Shown here in pieces: positions 55,403 to 64,000 of a stretch of 64,000 nt of DNA; within the stretch, counting starts at the first letter, position 1; every line of letters starts with the position of its first letter. The notes beneath the pieces were generated by a model that saw nothing but the letters and a program-made list of their open reading frames with translations, did not search any database and was not told the origin of the DNA. Both the position numbers and the translations under genes were made by a program. The stretch spans positions 19,440 through 83,439 of the forward strand of contig JAVTVY010019618.1 in assembly GCA_036873755.1 (NCBI GenBank), given 5' to 3'. Origin of the DNA: Hanleya hanleyi (lineage: Eukaryota > Mollusca > Polyplacophora > Lepidopleurida > Hanleyidae).

Positions 55403-56924
55403 TTAATCAGTTTTCTTGAACACAGATGCTATTAATGAACTTAGATGGTCAATGAAGTCCTGATGAGGGATTGTGGTATAGAGAGTCGAGAAATCCCATG
55501 TGGATACATGTCTATACGGTATATGACCTTTAGCATCAAGTTCTTCCGTAAGACCTTTTGAGTTTTTCAATATCCACATACATTCAACGCCAGCGTTTTT
55601 AGAAATAGTGGCGCAATACCTTTCCCAAAATGCTTTTACCTCCTGAAGGGCCCTCGTCAACAGGGTTGAAAGAAGCTTGGTGGTGCAGCTTCTAGAACCA
55701 GCTATGTATCTAGCTTTGTATGGTGATTTATGCATTTTGGGAGTCCAGTATACTTTTGGTATATCGTTATGTTTGGTTGGAAGACAAATACCTCTTTCCT
55801 CGAGAAACGTTTTGTGATTGTTAAATAAATCTTCCAGAGTAAATGCAGTTTGAGAGTAAGTAGACGTATTTGATGACGATATGTTTACACTCAATTCTTC
55901 AACCAGCACCTGGAAATAGTAATATTTACATATGAATATTCTATTATTTGGAGCTTTGTCTGCTGGGACTATGACGAATTTGCTAGAACTTCTTGCGAAT
56001 TGGGGCTTCTCAGTACTTGTTTTGCTTGGGGAAGGGTACTTCTGTCAATATAGCGGATTGTTTCAACGACCTTGCTCTTGGTGAGTTCCAGCCAATCATC
56101 GAGTACTGTAGGTTCAATTTTTTCTCGCTTAGACCAATCAATAACGTACTGTTCCAAAGCAGACAGGACTATCTTCTGGTCGGCCTTCAGATTTATATTT
56201 CTCGGCTCTCTATATTTAGGTCCCTTCATCAGGAGTAATCTTAGGTCCTTATCACTAACCACATCATGGTCACCAGTCACAACATGTTTGCATGGTGTAT
56301 AGATAAAGTTCGACGATTCACAATCACAACTATAGCCCCCCGACGTGTATAAGTTCCAGTCAAACTCCTTGACAGCATTAGAGTAATTGAATATTTGGTG
56401 GCTATAGATTTAGAATACTTATATGAAATGCAAGGAGGTTCTGTGAACTTAAAATAGTTTGGTACAGTATTGCGTACCTCTGGATCATTCAGGATTCGAG
56501 GTAAATTAATAATGTCCAGTCCTTTAACTAAGTAGTTGAGTTTCAAGAAAAGCCGATCATGGGATGTTTCGATTATGTTCACTGGACGATACAACCGAAA
56601 ATACGCTATATCTTGACATACTTTAGAGATTTTGGGTGGTATTATATTTCCTGAGGATGCAGATTGTTGTATATCTCTGGCTATATGATTTAAAGCTCTC
56701 AGAGGTAACGCATACAGAACTGTACGTAAGATAAGTGTACTATTGGGTGTGTTAGTTAAACACACTAAGTAATTTAAAGTGATATGATCGTGAATCATCG
56801 CACTATTAAACTTTCTCCAGCCATGGCTGCGATGTCTCTGTTGATTTGGGTTTAAATAGCTGGGTAATATTGGATATATTTGAACGGCGGTTTGTAACAT
56901 TGCCGAACCCACTGACATTATCAT
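55403..56924 (-). pseudogene. Penelope-like linker and RT fingers/palm (broken)
   Basis: Three frames make up this part. First, a 215-codon stretch with TLILRTVLYALPLRALNHIA and YLVKGLDIINLP (56924-56395). Second, YSCDCESSNF, VVTGDHD and LLLMKGPKYREPRNIN (about 56395-55990), the typical pre-RT block. Third, KFVIVPADKAPNN, PKVYWTPKMHKSPYKARYIA, ECMWILKNSKGLTEEL and the motif A stretch STWDFSTLYTTIPHQDF (about 55985-55403). Motif A keeps its Asp. The frame ends at a stop after IASVFKKTD. Confidence 0.88.
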
Positions 56925-57504
56925 TTAAACCATACGGAAACACTGACCCAAGTTTTAGCATCCAGAATAGTTCCCGCTCTCGGATTTTTCTCTCAACTCC
57001 AAAGGGGGGATCCTTGGTAGATGGATAGACGACGTCTATGATCTGAATACTAAAGTTGTCCCAGCCATGGTCGGGTTCAGAAAAATGCTTACCTATAAGC
57101 AATTGCTTTTTCCTAACGGATTTTCTGTGACCATTCACCCTAAGATGGAGTCTTTGGGTGGTCTTGCCAACATACTGTTGACCACACTTCTTACAGGAAA
57201 CTAAATAAATACAGTTTGTAGTAGAACAACTAAGATCAACATACGAGTGTACAGAATATGAGTTACCAGTTAACGCGGAACTAAATGACGCTGACATATT
57301 AAAGAGTGGACACATGAGACATCCACGGTATCCACATATAGAAATCTTGAAATTATTACATGTAGAATTCGGTGCTAAACAATCATCAAGCGCAATGTTA
57401 CAAGGTTTGATGTCGTGACCTTGCTTTGCGGTCAGAAATATATCTGTCATTTGGATTGAAAAAGGTCTATGTGCATTTCGAACAAACATATACATGAAAA
57501 TCAT
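56806..57504 (-). CDS. GIY-YIG endonuclease part of the Penelope-like element
   Basis: An open frame of 232 codons. A Cys-rich motif, SICGYRGCLMC, lies at about 56-65. The nuclease core follows: CIYLVSC (98-104), QQYVGKTTQRLHLRVNGHRK (109-128) and a catalytic glutamate in RERELFWM (175-182), with YGLNDN (191-196) after it. Y/I-Y spacing, the Arg and His of the helix, and the Glu are all present, so the fold could be intact. In the element this enzyme should nick DNA to prime reverse transcription. The first Met is the first in the frame; the true start may be earlier. The frame ends where the element switches frame, so it probably was joined to the RT originally. Confidence 0.8.
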   Translation of the reverse strand: MIFMYMFVRNAHRPFSIQMTDIFLTAKQGHDIKPCNIALDDCLAPNSTCNNFKISICGYRGCLMCPLFNMSASFSSALTGNSYSVHSYVDLSCSTTNCIYLVSCKKCGQQYVGKTTQRLHLRVNGHRKSVRKKQLLIGKHFSEPDHGWDNFSIQIIDVVYPSTKDPPFGVERKIRERELFWMLKLGSVFPYGLNDNVSGFGNVTNRRSNISNITQLFKPKSTETSQPWLEKV

Positions 57505-58439
57505 AAATATCTTTCTATGCTAGTTTTCGGGTAATCATGATAAAGCATGGGCTGCGCTTTCACTCTCGCGGGTTCCAAATATCTTCGAGCCAAAGATCAA
57601 GGATTCGTTCCGGATAGAAGGAAATACCCCACTTCCTTATCTTTTCATATCTTCTTCGAGTAGGTCGATTTGGGTTATTGTCTCAGTCGGGCAGAATGAA
57701 GGTGGCGGCGCAGCCCCACTCCATTCACTTGTGCTCAGCAATAAATATATGACCACAAATATATTCTGACATAATATCTAAATTATTTCTCATCCAAACA
57801 TGATATTTAAATCTTTATTCTCTCTACCCTCCATATACCACCTCTTTCGTCTCTGTAAATACCAGCACGCGTGGTCTTTTAGGATCAACGTCAAAGGCAC
57901 AAAGGTGAATGCAAACTACCGTCTTGATGAAAACTTTCTATTGGCAATATGCAGCAAAATCATCAGCACTCTCTGTGCATAACGTTGTCACACTTAGACA
58001 AGTTTTTGGAAATCGAGGGGAAAAGCAGAGAGTAAATAATTTTCCGAAGTGAATGTGGTTCCAATTACCATACATTACCGACCACATTCGTATGCTGTAT
58101 GCCTTAGCCGTAGTATCTAGCGAAGGCAGAAAGTTTATTATCCACCGTTTGCAGAGTAGATTCGAATTAAAGTTAACCTATATGTTTATCCTGTAATCAG
58201 TCACTATATATATGCTTCAGTTATCGGTCCCAATGGTGCAGCATTTCTGTCAATCTATCCCAAAGTGTTTATCATGGGTTTCATATGAAGCTACATGTAT
58301 CTATCGAACCTACTCCCTCTGAAATATTTAGTATTTTTTCAAGCAATATTCTGCAATGTCTTTATATAGGTTATAATAGCCAATGATACGGATTTTACGA
58401 TAGGGCGACGGTTAGCATTAAAACATCACACGGTCTCTC
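57505..58439. other. 5' flank of the Penelope-like element; no gene seen
   Basis: It may include the 5' untranslated part of the element, but no second copy in the window allows its start to be set. No host frame is supported. Confidence 0.4.
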
Positions 58440-59034
58440 GTCGACGTTACGACAAGAGAGATGATTACAATTTCGACATCGTAAACTATCTCATTTTGGA
58501 TAGCAATAAAAGTGAGACCTGCATATGGGGTATCTCGACTAGTAGCATTTGCTAGATCCTGTTTGAAATTTGACGATTTTAATCAACGCCACAAAACATT
58601 ATTGCAGAAACTCGTAATTCAGGGCTATACCTCCGAGCGTCTCGACCTACTCGAATTTCTCAAGTTAGGCTGTACATATCGCATGCTGATGGTAAAAAAA
58701 TTGGATATGGACCGTATGAACCCATGCACACGTACTTCATGCTGTTCATATGAACACTCACAATCAAAACGTGACCGAGATTCATGAGTCTCTATATAAC
58801 GACATTACAAAATCATATAGATTAAGAACAGCTACACTGATTTGATATATTTAGAATATCATGATGTGCTGCTGGCATCATTGAAAACTGTTGACCGCTT
58901 CTTTCTTGCGGGGAAGAATGCTGTGATTTCTTGTGCTAATGCTGTTATATGAGTTACGTGTTTGGATTATTTTGAAATATGAAATTCTTTAATGGACGAC
59001 GGCTGAATATTCAATGACGGACTAGATGCTTGTA
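58440..59034 (+). mobile_element. Penelope-like element 3' part, plus orientation
   Basis: Plus-strand reading: DYNFDIVNYLILDSN and CIWGIS (58459-58540), then in another frame GVSRLVAFARSCLKFDDF, NQRHKTLLQKLVIQGYTSER and FLKLGCTYRML (58525-58695), then the 3' untranslated text to GATGCTTGTA at 59034. It is 5'-truncated, with a frame change at TCGACTAGTAGC. The 3' end matches 53200-53498 with moderate divergence. It faces away from the long copy at 54641-57504. Confidence 0.88.
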
Positions 59035-59474
59035 AATAAAACGAATCACTCTTTCTTTCTTTAAAAGAACTAGCCTGTGTTTATTGATATTGGTATGGTT
59101 GTCCGGAGGCTGGTGCTAAACAGTGCCGTATGTATAAGGTATAGACGTGGATATACCGATCTGCCATATCTCAGCATAGGAATCCATCGGTTAGCCCAAT
59201 GTATGTGTTTTTAATACTGTGAAGACAACGGTCGAACAATTACGAGCTTTTAGGTAGGATTATCTAAAATATTTACACATATATATTGCGAACACCTAAA
59301 ACACAAAATAATGTCACGAACGTACGAAAATACTTTTGTTGTTGTATGGAGACGACCCCTTAGCACATCGTCGTCAACATGTTCGATAAACTGTTGGCGC
59401 GAATGGAATTAGTTTATTCAAAGAATTCTCGTACCACACACCTGTATAACAAAATTATTAGTGATCTGATGCCT

Positions 59475-59520
59475 GGTGCAATACTGGAATCGTTTAGACT
59501 AAGGGGTGATAACTCTGAGT
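59475..59520 (+). repeat. 43-bp dispersed repeat, copy 1
   Basis: GTGCAATACTGGAATCGTTT followed by AGACTAAGGGGTGATAACTC recurs with few changes at 61632. Confidence 0.8.
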
Positions 59521-61631
59521 AGCGATTTGTACAGGAAATAAAAATACAAAATGAATGGAAAACGGACACTTGTAATTCCAATCTTGAAGAGAAGGGTTTT
59601 ATTTGTCAACCTTCGTGTTATCTATGATTTAAATAATCGACCTCATCATGTTTACAATCACGAAAAAAACATGTACCTTCTAACTTACAGTTAAAATACT
59701 AAATCAGACTTAAATCTCAACGGGATTAGAAATTACACACAACCCACCACCACCAATTTATTTGGTTAGTATATCATATATCAAAACGTTCCTGATGTGA
59801 CCAATACTTTCATTCTACTCATACAACATATATTTCCATGCCCAATATGATTAATTAAGTTTCTATAGAAAAGTTTTTACTACACAAATTGTACCATACA
59901 ACAATGTCAGAAGGATTGGATCAAATTGACAAGATATTTTTGGGGTATAGACATGACAGACCCAAAGAGTTTGGGTCAGATTACATTTTAACTCAAACAT
60001 TTTGGGTCCTTTTGACCCAACTATGTTGAGTACGTCACGTCAATTCTCCAAAATTATGACAGTGAATGGTTAAGACGTGCGTACATGTATGCACAACACG
60101 ATACAATACAAACATTTAAAAGGACACAGCAGAGATAGTAGTTAAGGGAGAGAGAAACAAAAGAATATAATACAGACAAATAAAATTACGATTGAAACAT
60201 ACAGCTAAACAAGACTGACATGTGGTACATAGTGATGTTCATGTCTTTCGGCACCAGTACTAAACTTCATCTTGGTGCTTATGGTACTAATTCAAAACAA
60301 TCATAGATGTAATTTGCCAATACTGTTGTGGTTCTGGGGTCTTTACAGGATAAAAGTTGTGTAAAAAACTAATTACTTTGACTAGTACATATTGGTGGAG
60401 ATCCAATTTCTTGTAAGGAACTATCACGTCCAGCAGTGTATTTCTTACAGAATAGAAGAAGATGCTTTCTGTCTTCCACCATATCACAGAGATTACATAA
60501 TCGATCATGTATGGGAGTATCATTGTATATTTCCCGTTCTTTTTGCAACTTATGAAATGGCCCCCTACCAAACTTTCTGTGCTATCTCCGGAACGACAAA
60601 AAATGGAGAGCTGAAACTCCGTGACTTTATCGTTTATCATACTGGGGCCATTATGAGCCTATTTGCATAACCTCCCGAACAAAGGATCATTGAAAAATTC
60701 AAGATGGCGGCCACGTAGGGTCCCGAAAAAGTGATGTTTTTGTCATATTTCTTCAAAATTTCTGCTTTTTCGCGATGAAAAGCGGGCAAAAACTATTTTA
60801 TTTCACATCACATTAATATTTACTAATTTATCATGCGGTTTTTGTGGAGAAATTGCACAAATAAAAAATTCGGAAAATCTGACTGAAAAATCAAAGCGGC
60901 CATCGTGGATTTTTTTTACATTTTCTGGTAGAGCTTGCCCCAAGGGTATAGTGTGGTAAGTTTCAGCTCCCTAGCTCAAATGGTAAGAAAAATAATTAGG
61001 GGAGCCATTTCGCCCCCAGGGCACAACAGGTCCCAAAAAGCCCAGGGCAGATAGGGTTCAGTTCAGGCTAGGAAATAAATAATGATTCCTTGACAAAATA
61101 CTCCGAGAAATATACTATAAACTTATAGTCCCTCCCCAAATTCCGAGATAGAAATTGTCTCCAAATCTCTGCCTAATCGTATAATATGCGGGGGTATTTC
61201 ACAGTTTTCCTCCATTAAAATGGATACACTTCAGTGATAGTTATAAAAGATACGTATTTTCTCCGAAGAATAGACATAAGCAAGAATGAAGTACAAACCA
61301 CAAATTAACCACGGAACCCACACAACAGAGACAATCTATATTCTTTAAAATACCTATCGGAACAGGGGCATTACCGTTGTTTACATATACAGTCATGTGT
61401 TCGTCAAAAACAATAATTATGGTCCTCAAAATAAAAGGATGAGTATCGAGTTAGCGTAGTAGATGCCCCAGTCGTTCTTACACAAGGCCTTCCCGACTGG
61501 GGTTAATCCATATGCTTTAGTCTCATAAGGAAATGATCAGTGTACCAGAATCGGTAGGTTATACCCACTACAACACGGCTCACCTCGATTTTAATTGTCT
61601 GTCAGTATACTTTTGTACGCACTGATCGAGC

Positions 61632-61676
61632 TGTGGTGCAATACCAGAACCGTTTAGAGTAAGGGGTGATAACTCT
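61632..61676 (+). repeat. 43-bp dispersed repeat, copy 2
   Basis: GTGCAATACCAGAACCGTTT followed by AGAGTAAGGGGTGATAACTC, a direct copy of the word at 59475. Confidence 0.8.
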
Positions 61677-63397
61677 GATCGTCATATGGCATCAGAACAC
61701 AATTAATTTTGTTACTTGTTATGTATTAGCATAAAAAATCACAAAAAAAAATCAGAAAACTCTCGATTGATAAATCCACTTGGTATCACAATATTCGCCT
61801 TGTGGGGCATTAACTTTTGAAGTCTTGGCAGGAGTTGACCATGGAAATTTCAAATTACCGCCATTGACAGCTGATCAGTGTTACCGAATGTCATTCAATT
61901 TGTAAACATGGAGCCTTCTCACTTTCCTCAAATTGGCACAAATCAACACCAGGAAATACAGTTTGAAGCCTCGTCTGCAATTTGAAACATCAGATGTATC
62001 AGAAATGACAGCTCATAAAATCCACAATGATCTGCTCTCAAATTTCTAAGCAATGTAGTTCGAGGGTTCCGACCCGGAAGTGATTAACTCTGGTCTGATG
62101 CCTGTCAGTAATGAAACTATTGTTGAAATAAAGATATGCTCTCATCTGAACACAGAATACCCATCCCCAAACTATCTTGAGACGGCACAGATAAAACTAT
62201 GAACAGATAGAGATTTTACAGCCTATATACCAAGGGTACCCCCTTTATAATTTCCTCTCAGTTTGCCCCATATCACTTAAGACTGAGGTACAAGTAAAAA
62301 GTAAAATATCTCACTAATCTGTACAAATTTTCCATCTGGTAAAAAGCACTAAGCAGACAATCCTTCTGCCTATAATAAGAAGTATAAAGCATTGACTAGA
62401 TATGTTAAACACTTAAATTATTTTATTATTGTTTTAATTCATATTTTATGAAAATTTTCAAATTAAAACTTAAAAATAAAGAAAAATTAAATTCATAATC
62501 TGACAAAACATAATTTGTTTACAAGCTGCTCATTTAGACTACATTTGGTAAAAGTTTCCTTCATGACAGTGGTTAATTTCCTCATGTAATCAGTGGGTCA
62601 TCCCAGTAATCTATCAAATTATGAAATTTGAGGTCTTTAAGACGACATGGCTTGTGCGCGTGATCTTTAAGATGTTGTAACGCGTAGTCGTCTCAGACAC
62701 AGGGATGGTCTTCATAAAACCTATACAATAATAGATTCCAAGGTCCGACTTCTGAGATTTCTCGAAGTCTTGACAACCTCTTTAAATGAGATAGGACACA
62801 ACGAACACGAAGTTCAATGTCTGTTGAATATTAAGCCGATTTATTGTAAATTCATTCCTCCTAACTTAGGAATGACCGGCATCATTTGGCAGGCAGACTA
62901 GCACAACTTCATCAACATCAGACCATTCTGTAAAGAGTCATTTTCGGAACTGGAGATGGCAATAACTGTTATCGGAGATATGAGCCTCTGTGAGACCTGA
63001 TGGTTTAGCCATCAGGGAGACCTGGTGTTACTAGTCTGACTGTATGTGCCGTTCATTCCGTTATATACAAAGCTAGACGTTACAATGTCAATTTAACCCG
63101 ACATAAATGTCCTTACAAATTCGGTACAATTATGACTAGCAAATCACAAAACTGTCGCATTATATAAATTCATTCGTCAAAACCAAGGTTAAATCATTAC
63201 ACTTACATAAGCGGTTTCTATGTTATCCTGTAAATTTGAACTTACATAACTGATTCTCACAAATAGTTGTGTTTGCAATAACCGACCTAAAGGGTCATGG
63301 AATAGTATTGCGGAAATAGTTTTGTCAAAACACATCACAATATCAAGGTTGCATGCACACAGATTTATATAAAATTGTTAAATGAAAAGTCGAAATT

Positions 63398-63473
63398 TAT
63401 GCATTTATATGGTGGTCAAGAATCGATATCTTACATGTCTTTTATGCATTTATATGGTGGTCAAGAATCGATA
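63398..63473 (+). repeat. Two-copy tandem repeat, period 43 bp
   Basis: TTATGCATTTATATGGTGGT and CAAGAATCGATAT occur twice, separated by CTTACATGTCTT. Confidence 0.9.
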
Positions 63474-64000
63474 TTTCACATATCATCCAACAATGGAAGA
63501 TGAAAGATACGAACGAAGATCGTTCATTCATCTCAAAGTATATACACAAAATGCGTAAGGCAGGAAGAATAATAGCAAAACGTGAAATAATAGTCCATTA
63601 TGAATAGCCAAGGTCGTTATCACAAATATCGGTCGAATACCGGAAACAATTTATTCAATTACCGTAGTCCATATTCATTGCGTTAGGTCATAAGGCCATA
63701 TTTACTATCATTTCTCAATGAAAGTACTCTAGGTATGTGAGACACGTGCCAGTCACTGAAAAGTGTGGACATGTCAAAACAATGTGCTCAAAACATAACA
63801 CAATAGCAAAACAATTGCTGAAAAATTCATCCATTAGCTTCAAATCCAAAATAGGTTATCAACACAATACATGTTCATGAAAATCAAAACAAATAACATT
63901 TATCTGTATCAAAATGTCAAAACTCCAACCTACATGCAAGATAACGTCAGAACAGTGAAACAAGAAATAAGCAAAAGAAAAATACAATAATAAGAAGACA

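Larger units (their letters stand above)
54641..57504 (-). mobile_element. Penelope-like element with upstream GIY-YIG endonuclease (permuted, Naiad-like)
   Basis: In minus-strand order: GIY-YIG endonuclease (57504-56806), a long linker, the RT (about 56230-55000) with thumb, then the 3' untranslated end. Classical Penelope elements have the endonuclease after the RT. The reversed order, a Cys-rich motif before the nuclease, and the REL(F)WMLKL...YPYGLN-type ending (here VFPYGLN) fit the permuted group called Naiad/Chlamys in the literature, as I recall it. This copy is dead: frame changes near 56830, 56395 and 55990, a stop near 55403, and a deletion between SYLDLYL and the thumb. Its 3' end family is scattered through the window (25190, 26471, 52293, 58440, parts of 38.4 and 42.7 kb). 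Confidence 0.88.
59035..64000. other. No gene seen; scattered short repeats
   Basis: About 5 kb without a supported gene. A 43-bp word (GTGCAATAC..GAA.CGTTTAGA and AAGGGGTGATAACTCTGA) occurs at 59475-59520 and 61632-61676. TTTGGGTC/GACCCAA words cluster at 59960-60030. A YY1-like CAAGATGGCGGCC lies at 60702-60714. The region 60730-60990 resembles 40560-40700 loosely. A 43-bp period tandem pair lies at 63398-63473 (TTATGCATTTATATGGTGGT and CAAGAATCGATAT). Confidence 0.45.

Overview
The window looks like nuclear DNA of a metazoan. It is AT-rich and intron-containing, packed with decayed retroelements and satellites, and has no operon-like gene packing. A short tail motif running from TCGCTATATGGC through GCGACGTAAACCCTAA into CACT repeats recurs on both strands. 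From memory such tails are common in vetigastropod snails such as abalones, so a marine gastropod is my best guess; this is inference, not proof.

Only one host gene is clear. It is a cellular RNA-dependent RNA polymerase (RdRP) on the minus strand, 32704 to 22362, in five coding exons. All exon phases match, and the joined reading frame is open for 1,331 residues and carries the DLDGD catalytic signature. An upstream stretch of the same exon looks like a lost N-terminal part, with a frame change and an in-frame TGA. Three partial copies of its last exon lie just downstream at 20.7-21.8 kb.

Layout. 0-1 kb: short tandem repeats with nuclear-receptor DR1 and NRF1-like sites. 1.1-10.9 kb: broken LINE retrotransposons (zinc-knuckle ORF1, endonuclease, reverse transcriptase, RNase H, a PHD-finger ORF1) around a 145-bp satellite. 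11-15.6 kb: a 3.7-kb DNA element with inverted ends built of short TTACAAGATC-type modules, itself between oppositely oriented satellite arms. 15.6-20.7 kb: no gene seen. 20.7-33 kb: the RdRP gene and its partial duplicates; its 4.3-kb intron is a nest of satellite, Penelope, SINE and TA-flanked MITE insertions. 33-38 kb: no gene seen. 38.2-48.5 kb: nested repeats, including a 4.1-kb element with a CCGG target duplication and a second pair of long inverted arms. 49-51.5 kb: three different satellites. 52.3-59 kb: a Penelope-like element cluster with one long copy whose GIY-YIG endonuclease lies upstream of the reverse transcriptase, plus fragments in direct and inverted orientation. 59-64 kb: no gene seen.

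The window therefore joins an RNA-silencing polymerase, a likely amplifier of small RNAs, with a dense graveyard of elements of the kind such a pathway may act on. That functional link is inference; the sequence shows only the co-location.
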